Positions 33,078-41,553 of a stretch of 64,000 nt of DNA are shown here, piece by piece; within the stretch, counting starts at the first letter, position 1, and each line of letters begins with the position of its first letter. The stretch is from the NCBI GenBank assembly GCA_002420005.1, contig DIHE01000174.1:1-64000 (forward strand), written 5' to 3'. The notes under the pieces were generated by a model that saw nothing but the letters and a program-made list of their open reading frames with translations, was not told the DNA's origin and made no database searches. The position numbers and the translations under genes were made by a program. Source of the DNA: Holophagales bacterium UBA5704 (lineage in GTDB: Bacteria; Acidobacteriota; Thermoanaerobaculia; Multivoradales; UBA5704).

Positions 33078-35732
33078 ATGCGGTTTGGAGGCCTTGGAGT
33101 GCCCGGCGTGGCACCGGCTCGCGCCGTACCCGCGCTCGGGGTGTGCCTCGCCTTCACGCTCACCGGGCTCACCTCTCCCGCGGCGGGCCTGCCCGCCGAT
33201 CGTTCCCCGAGCCAGTACGTCCACGACGCCTGGGGGCCGCGGGAAGGCCTCGGCCGCGGACCCGTCGAGGCCGTGGTGCAGAGCCGCGACGGCCGGCTCT
33301 GGCTGGGCTCCCACCAGGGCCTGGTCCGCTTCGACGGCTTCCAGCTCACCTTGTTTTCCAGTGCGAACGAGCCGCTTCTGGGCCGCGACATGATCCTCGA
33401 TCTCCTCGAAGCACGCGATGGCACGCTGTGGATCGGCACGCAGGACAGCCTGGTGCGCTACCGGGCTCCCGCGGCCGGTGCGCCCGGCGGGTTCTCCGCG
33501 CACCCGCGGGCGGGTGCCGTCCTTCGCGGCATGGTCCAGGCCCTCGTCGAGGACGCCGCAGGGACTCTGTGGATCGGGACCGACACCGCCTTGCTGCGCG
33601 ACGACGGGCACCGCATCGCGGTCTTCACCACCGCGGACGGACTGCCGGGAGAGCGCGTGCTGAGCCTGGCCGCCGCCGCGGACGGCGGGATCTGGGTCGG
33701 CACCTCCAACGGTCTGGCCCATTGGCGCGGCGACCGGCCGGCCGCCGTCTGGCGGCGCGAGCAGGGGCTCCCCGATGCCACCGTCCGCTCCCTGGCCGCC
33801 GAGGTGCGCCACGGCCATGAGACCGTCTGGGCCGGAACCGCGGCCGGTCTGGCAAAGCTGGAAGATGGCGCGGTGACGGCTCGTCTCGGCACCGCCGACG
33901 GCCTGCCCAGCGCAGTGATCCGTGCGCTTCTCCCGACCGGCGACGGAGCCCTGTGGATCGGCACCAACGGCGGTCTCGTCCGCCGGACGGCGGGCGGCCG
34001 TCTGGAACGGCTGAGCATCGACGACCGGCTGTCCCGCGAGATGGTGCTCTCGCTCACCGAAGACCGCAACGGCCATCTGTGGGTCGGCACCGCCCGCGGG
34101 CTCGACCGGCTGCGGGCCGGTGCCTTCGTCACCTGGAGCGTTGCCGAGGGGCTTCCGGGGCCCCACGTCTGGGCGGTTCACGAGGACCCACAGGGGCGCC
34201 TCTGGGTGGGCACCAACCAGGGCGGTGCCGCCACACTCTCCGCCTCCGGATCCGAACGTCTGCCTCCGTCGCCCGGCGGATTGCTGAGCCACGCCGTCTA
34301 CAGCATCGCCAGCACCGCGGACACCCTCTGGTTCGGCGGGGACCGCGGGCTGTCCCGCCGGCGTGGCGGCACCTGGCGCAGCTGGACCGCCCGCGACGGG
34401 CTGCCGTCCGATGCCGTGCTCGCCCTGCTCGCCGGCCGCGACGGCACGCTGTGGGTCGGCACCCACCAAGGCCTGGTGGAGTGGAGGGACGGCCCGGTGC
34501 GGACCTACGGACGCGCCGACGGCCTCGGCGCCAACGTCGTCCGGGTGCTGCTCGAAGACCGCCACGGGGACCTGTGGATCGGGACCAACGGCGGCGGGGT
34601 CAGCCGGCTGCACCGCGAAGGACCCGGCCTGCCCGAGAAACTGGAGACCTGGTCCCTGAAGGACGGGCTGAGCGGCCCTCTCGTCCTCAGTCTGCTCGAA
34701 GACGACGACGGCACCCTCTGGGTGGGGACGGACGGCGACGGGCTCAGCCGATGGCACGGAGGCCAATGGTCGACGTTCGGCGAGGCCCAAGGGCTGACCG
34801 ACGACAAGATCAACCGCCTGCTCGATGACGGCCGCGGAGGCCTCTGGTGGAACGGCGCCAACGGGATCTACCGGGTGGCGAAGGCGGAGCTCGCCGCGGT
34901 GGCGGCCGGCAAGCTGCGGCGCGCGACGCCGCAGGCTTTCGACGAGCGCGACGGCCTGCGCAGCGCACAGAGCGACGGCGGCGTCCAGTCCCCGGGGTGG
35001 CGGCGCCGCGACGGGACGCTCTGGTGGGCGACGCTCGACGGAGTGGCCCGGGTCGATCCCGCCCGCGTCGATCTCGACCCCGCACCGCCGCAGGCCTACC
35101 TGCTGGAAGCCGTCGTCGACGGCACGGTGGTGCGGCTCGCCGATCTCGCACACCCCCGCCTGACCCTGCCACCGGGCACCCGGCAGCTCGAGCTCCGCTA
35201 TGGTGCGTTGGACCTGAACGCGGCGCCGCGGGCGCGCTTCCGCGTCCGTCTCACCGGCCTCGATCCGGACTGGATCGAGGCCGGTGAGCGCCGGGCCGCG
35301 TTCTATACCCGGCTGGACCCCGGACGTTTCCGCTTCGAGGTGGCTGCGCGGCATCTCCCCGGCGCCTGGCATCCCCACCCCGGCCAGGTCGAGATCGTGA
35401 TGCAGCCGTTTTTCTATCAGCGGTGGGCCTTCTATGCACTGCTCGGTCTCGCGGTGGCGGTCGCTCTGGCCGCGGCACACCGGTGGCGCATCCGGCGGCT
35501 CGAGCAGCGCGAGAGGGAGCTGGAGCGGCGGATCGCCGAGGCGGTGGCGCAGGTCAAGGTGCTCGGCGGCCTCTTGCCGATCTGCATGTCTTGTAAGAAG
35601 ATCCGCGATGACGCGGGATATTGGGAGAAACTGGAGACCTACTTGAGCGAGCATGCGGACATCGTGTTGAGCCACGGGCTCTGCCCGGACTGCTTCGCAA
35701 AGGCCACGCAATGGCACCCTCCCGCATCCTGA
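33078..35732 (+). CDS. Two-component-propeller sensor with C-terminal CxxC/CPxC module
   Basis: The protein has 884 residues from ATG 33078 (GAAGAGGAGG upstream). After a signal peptide come 14 propeller repeats of the form W-[VIL]-G-T-x-x-G-L, enough for two seven-bladed propellers (to about residue 650). A Y_Y_Y domain (RQLELRYGALDLNA, about 690-770) and a membrane helix (about 778-798) follow. Instead of a kinase or GGDEF domain, the cytoplasmic part is a coiled coil and a 45-residue cysteine module: ICMSCKKIRDDAGYWEKLE and HGLCPDCFAKA. Four Cys in C-x2-C and C-x2-C pairs suggest metal binding. The stop overlaps a receiver gene by 22 bases. A TACACT at 33033-33038 could be its -10. Confidence 0.9.
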   Translation: MRFGGLGVPGVAPARAVPALGVCLAFTLTGLTSPAAGLPADRSPSQYVHDAWGPREGLGRGPVEAVVQSRDGRLWLGSHQGLVRFDGFQLTLFSSANEPLLGRDMILDLLEARDGTLWIGTQDSLVRYRAPAAGAPGGFSAHPRAGAVLRGMVQALVEDAAGTLWIGTDTALLRDDGHRIAVFTTADGLPGERVLSLAAAADGGIWVGTSNGLAHWRGDRPAAVWRREQGLPDATVRSLAAEVRHGHETVWAGTAAGLAKLEDGAVTARLGTADGLPSAVIRALLPTGDGALWIGTNGGLVRRTAGGRLERLSIDDRLSREMVLSLTEDRNGHLWVGTARGLDRLRAGAFVTWSVAEGLPGPHVWAVHEDPQGRLWVGTNQGGAATLSASGSERLPPSPGGLLSHAVYSIASTADTLWFGGDRGLSRRRGGTWRSWTARDGLPSDAVLALLAGRDGTLWVGTHQGLVEWRDGPVRTYGRADGLGANVVRVLLEDRHGDLWIGTNGGGVSRLHREGPGLPEKLETWSLKDGLSGPLVLSLLEDDDGTLWVGTDGDGLSRWHGGQWSTFGEAQGLTDDKINRLLDDGRGGLWWNGANGIYRVAKAELAAVAAGKLRRATPQAFDERDGLRSAQSDGGVQSPGWRRRDGTLWWATLDGVARVDPARVDLDPAPPQAYLLEAVVDGTVVRLADLAHPRLTLPPGTRQLELRYGALDLNAAPRARFRVRLTGLDPDWIEAGERRAAFYTRLDPGRFRFEVAARHLPGAWHPHPGQVEIVMQPFFYQRWAFYALLGLAVAVALAAAHRWRIRRLEQRERELERRIAEAVAQVKVLGGLLPICMSCKKIRDDAGYWEKLETYLSEHADIVLSHGLCPDCFAKATQWHPPAS

Positions 35733-36103
35733 TCGTCGAGGACGACGAGCTGACCGCCCTCGTCGAACGCGCCGTCCTGGAGGCCGCCGGCTTCGCGGTC
35801 GAGGACGTGCGTACCGGCGAGGAGGCGCTCGAACGCCTCGCCACCGCGACTTTCGATGCCGTCGTGCTCGACCTCATGCTCCCCGGTCTGCGCGGCGATG
35901 AGGTGCTCCAGACGTTGCCCCCCGAGCGCCTCGCCACCCTGCCGGTGGTGGTCGTCTCGGGCTACGACGATCCGCGGCGCAAGAAGGCCCTCCTCGCCCT
36001 GGGGGCGGCGGACTACCTGGTCAAGGACTCCCACATGCTCGTCTTCAACCTCCTGCCGCGGCGCCTGCAAGAGCTGATCGCGCAGCGCGCCGCAAGGAGA
36101 TGA
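35711..36103 (+). CDS. Single-domain response regulator (receiver)
   Basis: The 130-residue protein starts at ATG 35711, inside the 3' end of the sensor gene. It is a complete receiver: acid cluster E10/D11/D12, phospho-site D54 (VLDLMLPG), the Ser of VVVVSGYDD and the Lys of DYLVKDSH. There is no output domain, so it acts by protein contact or as a phosphorelay link. The overlap implies that it works with the propeller sensor, yet that sensor lacks a kinase domain, so an unlinked kinase would be required. It converges on the ligase cluster with a gap of 15 bases. Confidence 0.9.
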   Translation: MAPSRILIVEDDELTALVERAVLEAAGFAVEDVRTGEEALERLATATFDAVVLDLMLPGLRGDEVLQTLPPERLATLPVVVVSGYDDPRRKKALLALGAADYLVKDSHMLVFNLLPRRLQELIAQRAARR

Positions 36104-36118
36104 GCCGGCGGTGTACGC

Positions 36119-37291
36119 CTATGGGTGATATCCCAGGCTCGAGCCGATCCAGGTCTTGTCCTTGTTGAAATCGACCCCCATCATTGCGCCCTTGCTGACC
36201 CGGACGAGGTTGTTGATCAGCCGCAGCCGGTCTTTCCAGACGAACATCATGCGGATCTCCGCCTTCGCCGGGACGTCCGGCGTGGTGATGCAGGGGGCAT
36301 AGTCGACCTTGCGCTGGAGGATGAAATTCTCCGGATCACGGATGGAACGCAGGCGCTCGGCCGTGGGGCCGACCTCGACGCCCAGGCCGGCGAAGGAGTA
36401 GAGCGGCTTGAGGACGTACTGCTCCAGGTCCTCCGGCATCTCCGCGACGTCGGAGAGGAAGCGGGCCGGCGGGGCATACGGCGAGTCGAGGAACGGGAGG
36501 GACCACTTGCTGATCTTGAAATACCAGTTGGGATGCCCCACCCAGGTGACGTCCAGCTCGCGGCGGAACAGGTCGTCCGGCAGCCCCTTGCGGTGCAGCT
36601 CGTCGAAGATCACCCGGTTGTAGATGCGCCGGATCGGCACCTCCCTCCCCTCCCGCCGGTAGAAGAGCCGGCCGCCGCGCTCGATCACCTCGCGCAGATC
36701 GACCGCCGGCACCCCCAGCAGGCGCTCGGTGCAGGTGAAATCGACCCGCGTCTTCTGCTTTTCGGGCTCGATCTCCAGGAGCACCACGGTCTCGGGATCG
36801 CAGCCGTCGACGATCACGTCGCGCAGCACGTCGACGTAGCTCTCCTCGTCGAGACCGTCGAAGTAGGGCGTCAGCTCCGGCGCGATGCCGAAGACCTCGC
36901 GGAAGGCCTTTTCGAGCAGCCACTGGAAGGCGTAGAGGGACGGGAATCCTTGCAGCTCGATGAGGCGTGGCACGATCCGGCCGTCCGCCCCGGCGACGAG
37001 GGCGAAATCCACCTGGAGCAACATGGTGTGCTCGTCCTCGTTCGGCACCGCGAGGCCGGGCGGAATCGCGCGTCCGGCCCCCTGCAGGTAGGCCGGGGAG
37101 GTCACCGCTTCGGCGATCTCCCAGCCGGCCCGCACCACCTCGCGGGTCAGCTCCCCGGTCAGGAACACGGGCGTCTCGCAGATGCGGAAGCCCACCTCAT
37201 GACCGAGCTTGTCCTCCAGATAGCGCATCAGGACGGCGTGCTTCTCCGTCGTGAAAGCTGCGTTGTACGCCTGCCGCCGCCGCTCATCCAT
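36119..37291 (-). CDS. ATP-grasp-like ligase, third gene of the amide-ligase cluster
   Basis: The 390-residue cytosolic protein overlaps the YbdK gene by 8 bases. I do not recognise it as a named enzyme. Its second half looks like ATP-grasp: QYVLKPLYSFAGLGV (nucleotide-binding Lys with a glycine-rich loop), NFILQRKVDYAP, and the metal/phosphate segment KAEIRMMFVWKDRLRLINNLVR followed by a Gly-rich end. The first half has IELQGFPSLYAFQWLLEKA and a Cys pair region, suggesting an additional substrate domain as in glutathionylspermidine-synthetase-like permuted ATP-grasps. With the two neighbours it would add a further amino acid or amine to a small product. The reaction is inferred. Confidence 0.7.
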   Translation of the reverse strand: MDERRRQAYNAAFTTEKHAVLMRYLEDKLGHEVGFRICETPVFLTGELTREVVRAGWEIAEAVTSPAYLQGAGRAIPPGLAVPNEDEHTMLLQVDFALVAGADGRIVPRLIELQGFPSLYAFQWLLEKAFREVFGIAPELTPYFDGLDEESYVDVLRDVIVDGCDPETVVLLEIEPEKQKTRVDFTCTERLLGVPAVDLREVIERGGRLFYRREGREVPIRRIYNRVIFDELHRKGLPDDLFRRELDVTWVGHPNWYFKISKWSLPFLDSPYAPPARFLSDVAEMPEDLEQYVLKPLYSFAGLGVEVGPTAERLRSIRDPENFILQRKVDYAPCITTPDVPAKAEIRMMFVWKDRLRLINNLVRVSKGAMMGVDFNKDKTWIGSSLGYHP

Positions 37292-38420
37292 CGTTGCGGT
37301 CCACCTGGTCCAGGTCGAGGCCGCGATGCGTCTCGTCGACGATGTGGTCCACGACCTTCTTGATGTCCTGGGTCTCGTTCCACACCGCGATCTGGCGGTC
37401 GGCGCCGGTGCCGTGGCGCAGGATCTCGCCGACGTAGGCGAGCTGCCCGCGGATGCCCAGCTCGTCCGCCACGTCGTCGATGAACTCCAGCAGCTCGTGG
37501 ATCAGCGTCTCGCAGTCGACCTCCTCCTGCTTGCCGAAGTCGATCAGCTTGCCGCCGATGCCATAGCGCGCAGCGCGCCATTTGTTCTCGGAGATGAGCA
37601 GCCGGCGGTAGAGCCGGAAGCCGAGGTTCTTCTTGATCAGCTTGTAGAGCTTCGCCGTCACCGCCTGGCACAGCGCGGCGAGGGTGAGCGTCTCCTCGAC
37701 CGACATCGGCACGTCGCAGATCCGGAACTCCAGGGTGTTGAAGAACGGATGCATGCGGATGTCCCACCAGATGCGCTTGGCGTTGTCGATGCACTTCGTC
37801 TTGATCAGCAGCTTGACGTAGTTGTCGTACTCCGAGACGCTCACGAAGTGATCCGGGATGCCGGTGCGCGGGAAACGGTCGAAAACCTTGCTGCGGTAGG
37901 ACTTGAAGCCGGTGTTGCGGCCTTCCCAGAACGGCGAGTTGGTGGAGAGGGCGAAGATGTGCGGCAGGAAGTAGCGGGCCGCGTTCATGATGTGGATCGC
38001 GGTCTCGCGGTCTTCGATGCCGACGTGCACGTGGAGGCCGAAGATCAGGTTGGCGCGCGCCACCTGCTGCAAGTCTTCGATGATCTCTTCGTAACGCGGA
38101 TGAGGGGTGATGAGCTGGTCCTGCCAACGGGCGAACGGATGCGTGCCGGCCGCCGCAATCGTGAGGCCGCTCTGGCGCACGATCCGGGCGAGCTGGCTGC
38201 GCAGCCGGACGACCTCCCGGCGGGCCTCGTGGATGTCCGCACAGATGTTGGTGCCCACCTCGATGACCGACTGGTGCAGCTCGGCCTTGAGCTGGTCTTT
38301 GAGGACGTCCCGGCCGCTCTCCAGGAGCTGCTGGACATGCGAGCGCAGGTCACGGGTCTCCGGATCGATGAGCTGGAACTCTTCTTCGATGCCCAACGTG
38401 AACAGCTTCGCCCCGCTCAT
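37284..38420 (-). CDS. Carboxylate-amine ligase of the YbdK/GCS2 family
   Basis: The 378-residue protein has the GCS2 signature: LGIEEEFQLIDPETRDL at the start (acidic metal ligands), ELHQSVIEVGTNICADIHEA, GTHPFARW, GLHVHVGIED and the Arg-rich RFPRTGIPDHF. Length agrees with the YbdK family. GCS2 enzymes form gamma-glutamyl or related amide bonds with ATP; YbdK itself has only weak glutamate-cysteine ligase activity, so the substrates here are open. It lies between two ATP-grasp-type genes in one transcription unit (36-base gap upstream, 8-base overlap downstream). Confidence 0.9.
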   Translation of the reverse strand: MSGAKLFTLGIEEEFQLIDPETRDLRSHVQQLLESGRDVLKDQLKAELHQSVIEVGTNICADIHEARREVVRLRSQLARIVRQSGLTIAAAGTHPFARWQDQLITPHPRYEEIIEDLQQVARANLIFGLHVHVGIEDRETAIHIMNAARYFLPHIFALSTNSPFWEGRNTGFKSYRSKVFDRFPRTGIPDHFVSVSEYDNYVKLLIKTKCIDNAKRIWWDIRMHPFFNTLEFRICDVPMSVEETLTLAALCQAVTAKLYKLIKKNLGFRLYRRLLISENKWRAARYGIGGKLIDFGKQEEVDCETLIHELLEFIDDVADELGIRGQLAYVGEILRHGTGADRQIAVWNETQDIKKVVDHIVDETHRGLDLDQVDRNDG

Positions 38421-38456
38421 AGGTGTCTCATCCCCCCTCGGGCCGGGTGGCCGGCC

Positions 38457-39407
38457 CTACCGGCTGTGCGCCGCGAAATCGCGGACGAACTCTCCCCAAC
38501 GCAGGTTGTTCTGGCCGTCGACGTGCGCCTGCGCCCGCCGGATCGCCATGTCGGCCGCCGCCTCGACGACCCACTCGAAGTTCTCCTGCCCCACGGAATG
38601 GACGTCGGCGTCCGGCGCCGGATTGCAGAAGTCGATGGCGTACGGAATGCCGTCGCGCACCGCCATCTCCACGGTGTTGAAGTCGTACCCGAGACCGCGG
38701 TTGAGCGCCATCACGTCGCGGTGCACCTTGTCGAGCAGCGCCTGGGACACCGGCTCGCCCTCGAGCACGTAGCGCCGGTGGTGCGGCTGCCGCGGGTCGT
38801 ACTGCATGATCTTCACGTCCTTGCAGTCGATGCAGTAGCACCGGAAGTATTCTTTGAAGATGATCTCTTCCTGGAGCATCATGACCAGCTGGCCGGTCTC
38901 GTTGTAGATCCGGAAGAAGTCCTCCGGGCCGTCGAGCCGGTAGACGTTCTTCCAGCCCCCGCCGGCGAACGGCTTGAAGTAGGCCGGGAAGCCGACGTAG
39001 TTGAAAATGCCGTCCCAGTCGAGCGGGAAGGCCAGGTTGCGGAACGACTTCGGGCCGGTGTCCGGCGGATGCTGGTTGGACGGCAGCAGCACGGTCTTGG
39101 GGACCGCCACGCCCAGCTTGAGGGCCAGGGCGTTGTTGAAGAACTTCTCGTCGGCGCTCCACCAGAACGGGTTGTTGAGCACGGCGGTGCCGCCCAGCGC
39201 TGCGTTCTTCAGATAGGCGCGGTAGAACGGGACGTCCTGGGAGATGCGGTCGATGATGACCGCATAGCCGCTCGGCTCGCCCTGGCCCAGCCGGTCGATG
39301 CGCACCGGCTCGGCGGTGATGCCGTCGACGTTCTTGCTGTTGATGCGGTCGATACACGCCCAGGGGAACGTGTCCTCCTGGCCGAACAAGATCCCGATTT
39401 TTTTCAT
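38457..39407 (-). CDS. RimK-like ATP-grasp ligase, first gene of the amide-ligase cluster
   Basis: The protein has 316 residues from ATG 39407 with GAGGAACCGAG upstream. It begins KKIGILFGQEDTFPWACIDRIN (pre-ATP-grasp strand). ATP-grasp motifs: FPAYFKPFAGGGWKNVYRL (Lys and Gly-rich loop), MMLQEEIIFKEYFRCYCID (adenine-binding hinge) and DFNTVEMAVRDGIPYAIDFCNPAPD (magnesium ligands). It is related to glutathione synthase/RimK-type ligases, which join an acyl phosphate to an amine. It is the promoter-proximal gene of the three-gene unit. Absence of a precursor peptide gene nearby suggests a small-molecule or protein substrate, not a ribosomal peptide. Confidence 0.85.
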   Translation of the reverse strand: MKKIGILFGQEDTFPWACIDRINSKNVDGITAEPVRIDRLGQGEPSGYAVIIDRISQDVPFYRAYLKNAALGGTAVLNNPFWWSADEKFFNNALALKLGVAVPKTVLLPSNQHPPDTGPKSFRNLAFPLDWDGIFNYVGFPAYFKPFAGGGWKNVYRLDGPEDFFRIYNETGQLVMMLQEEIIFKEYFRCYCIDCKDVKIMQYDPRQPHHRRYVLEGEPVSQALLDKVHRDVMALNRGLGYDFNTVEMAVRDGIPYAIDFCNPAPDADVHSVGQENFEWVVEAAADMAIRRAQAHVDGQNNLRWGEFVRDFAAHSR

Positions 39408-39635
39408 CTTTCTCGGTTCCTCGCAAGTGAAAGGTCTGCGGACGACGGGTTGCGCGGAAGTCGTCGCGCACGTTATCACAGGGGACGCCGAGATCTCACC
39501 CTCCGGCCCCCTCCCTCGCCTCGTCCAGTCTTGGGGTTGCGGCGGATCGGAGGGTTCCCGGAATCCATCGGTCGCCTTCCTTGTTCTCGGCTTCGAGCGC
39601 CACGCTCGATCGACCGACCGTAAGGGACCCCTTCC

Positions 39636-41471
39636 ATGATCCGAAGCTCGTTCCGCCTTCGCCTTTCGCTCTTCCTGGCGCTCGCCGGGCTCACCGCCGT
39701 CTCGACCGGCCCGCTGCACGCCCAACCGCCGCGCCCCGAGAAGGCCCAGGTTCAACTCGCCGTGGATCGCACCGCCTACGAGGCCGGCACGACGGCGCGC
39801 ATCGCCGCCCTCGTCTCCATCGAGAACGGCTGGCACGTCCACAGCAACAAGCCGACGCTGGACTATCTGATCCCCACCGTCCTCGACCTGGAGCTGCCGG
39901 CCGGGTGGCCGGAGGAGACCATCCAGTATCCGCAGGCCGAGATCCAGACGTTCACCTTCGCCGAGGAGCCCCTGGCCGTCTATGACGGAGACGTGGAGAT
40001 CCTCGCCGAGGTGACGATTCCGGCGGGCGTACCGGCCGGAGCCTTCCCGGTCAAGGCCTCCTTGCGCTACCAGGCCTGTGACGACTCGCAGTGCCTGCCC
40101 CCGGTGACCACCCAGGCGACTGTGCAGCTCACCGTCGGCCCGGGCGGCCGGCCGGTGGAGCACGCGGCGTTCCAGGCGCCACCCGCCGGCCCTGCCACCG
40201 CGCCTCCCGCGGAGACGCCGCCGGCCGCGCCGGCCGGGCTCGCCTGGATGCTCATCCTGGCGCTCTTCGGCGGCCTGATCCTCAACGCCATGCCGTGCGT
40301 GCTCCCGGTCCTGTCACTCAAGGTGTTCGGCCTGGTGCGCAGCGCCGGCCATGGACGTGCCGAGGTGGTGCGCGGCACGCTCGCCACCTCGGCCGGCATC
40401 CTGGTCTCCTTCTGGGCGCTCGCCTTCGCCGCCATCGCGGCGCGCGGCGCCGGGGCCGCGGTCGGCTGGGGCGTGCAGTTCCAGCGGCCGGGCTTCGTGG
40501 CCTTCCTGGCGGTGGTGGTCGTCCTGTTCTGCCTGAACCTCTGGGGTCTGTTCGAGATCACCCTCCCCACCCGGCTGGCGCAGGTCGGCGCCGCGGGGCC
40601 ACGCGAAGGAGCCGCCGGGCATTTCGCCTCGGGCCTCTTCGCCACCTTGATGGCGACCCCCTGCTCCGCGCCCTTCCTGGGCACCGCGATCGGCTTCGCC
40701 CTCTCCCAGCCCGCACCGGTGATCCTGGCGATCTTCACCGCGGTCGGCCTCGGCATGTCCCTTCCTTATCTGATGCTCGCCGCGGCGCCGGGCACCGCGC
40801 GCTTCCTGCCGCGCCCGGGGGCATGGATGGACACCGTGCGCGGCGTCATGGGTTTCCTGCTCGCCGCCGCCGCGGTCTGGCTCTTCTACGTGCTCTCCTC
40901 GCAGATGAGCCCCGAGCGCGTGGCCGCCGTGCAGCTCGGCCTCCTCGGCCTCGCCCTGTTCACCTGGCTGCGCCACCGCGGCTTCACCGGTGCGGCCCTG
41001 CGCGGCGCCGCCGGCGCCGGCATGGTGATGGCCGCCGTGGTCACCCTCGCCCTGGCGATCGGGTCCGGCGGAACGGCGCGCGCCGAGCAGGCCGCTGCAA
41101 CCAACGGCCTCATCCGCTGGGAGCCCTTCGACCGCGCCAAGGCCGAGCAGCTGGCCGGAGACGGCCGGCTCGTCTTCGTCGACGTGACCGCCGACTGGTG
41201 CTTCACCTGCAAGGTCAACGAGCGCCTGGTTCTCAACACCCCCGAAGTGGCCGGCCTGTTCACCGAGCACGAGGTCGTCCCGATGAAGGCGGACTGGACC
41301 AACCGCAACGACGAGATCGGCAACTTCCTCGCCGAGCACGGTCGCTTCGGCATCCCCTTCTACCTGCTCTACCGCCCGGGGCAAAAGCCGCACGTGTTCA
41401 GCGAGCTGCTGACCCAGGAGACCGTGCTCGCGGCGGTGCGCGAGGCGGCGGGGCAGGTGGCGCAGCGGTAA
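39636..41471 (+). CDS. dsbD: Thiol:disulfide interchange protein DsbD
   Basis: The 611-residue protein has a signal peptide (cleavage near LHAQ, 30), then the periplasmic alpha domain with cysteines C148 and C153 (YQACDDSQCLPP). The membrane region (about 202-475) has eight or so helices, with the electron-relay cysteines C221 (NAMPCVLPVLS) and C343 (ATPCSAPFLG). The thioredoxin-like gamma domain holds C522-F-T-C525. All six catalytic cysteines of E. coli DsbD are present. It carries reducing power across the membrane, for example to cytochrome c maturation; ccmABCDEF starts 2.7 kb downstream, though rarA and an unknown gene intervene. Confidence 0.94.
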   Translation: MIRSSFRLRLSLFLALAGLTAVSTGPLHAQPPRPEKAQVQLAVDRTAYEAGTTARIAALVSIENGWHVHSNKPTLDYLIPTVLDLELPAGWPEETIQYPQAEIQTFTFAEEPLAVYDGDVEILAEVTIPAGVPAGAFPVKASLRYQACDDSQCLPPVTTQATVQLTVGPGGRPVEHAAFQAPPAGPATAPPAETPPAAPAGLAWMLILALFGGLILNAMPCVLPVLSLKVFGLVRSAGHGRAEVVRGTLATSAGILVSFWALAFAAIAARGAGAAVGWGVQFQRPGFVAFLAVVVVLFCLNLWGLFEITLPTRLAQVGAAGPREGAAGHFASGLFATLMATPCSAPFLGTAIGFALSQPAPVILAIFTAVGLGMSLPYLMLAAAPGTARFLPRPGAWMDTVRGVMGFLLAAAAVWLFYVLSSQMSPERVAAVQLGLLGLALFTWLRHRGFTGAALRGAAGAGMVMAAVVTLALAIGSGGTARAEQAAATNGLIRWEPFDRAKAEQLAGDGRLVFVDVTADWCFTCKVNERLVLNTPEVAGLFTEHEVVPMKADWTNRNDEIGNFLAEHGRFGIPFYLLYRPGQKPHVFSELLTQETVLAAVREAAGQVAQR

Positions 41472-41473
41472 AG

Positions 41474-41553
41474 CACCAGGGACACCAAGGACAACAAAGG
41501 CGGCAAGGACGACAAGGTCCGGGTCGTTGATGTCGTTGGTGTCCTTCAGGTCC
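41474..41553. repeat. 9-bp tandem repeat with inverted partner (hairpin element, copy 2)
   Basis: Starting 3 bases after the dsbD stop, five 9-base units related to AAGGACNNC run from about 41474 to 41518 (for example ACCAAGGAC, GGCAAGGAC, GACAAGGTC). The inverted arm at 41523-41553 (GTCGTTGATGTCGTTGGTG, CCTTCAGGTCC) overlaps the rarA stop. Same family as the element at 19654-19737. Confidence 0.7.

Noticed and set aside
32964..35717. N-terminal extension of the DUF4403-like frame by 918 codons
   Set aside because: It is antisense to the propeller sensor gene, and a lipoprotein signal begins exactly at 32963.
36119..39407. Ligase cluster as a ribosomal peptide (graspetide or PEARL) system
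   Set aside because: No small precursor gene with a leader, transporter or protease is seen in the flanks; the short frames at 39476-39694 are shadows of the dsbD start region.
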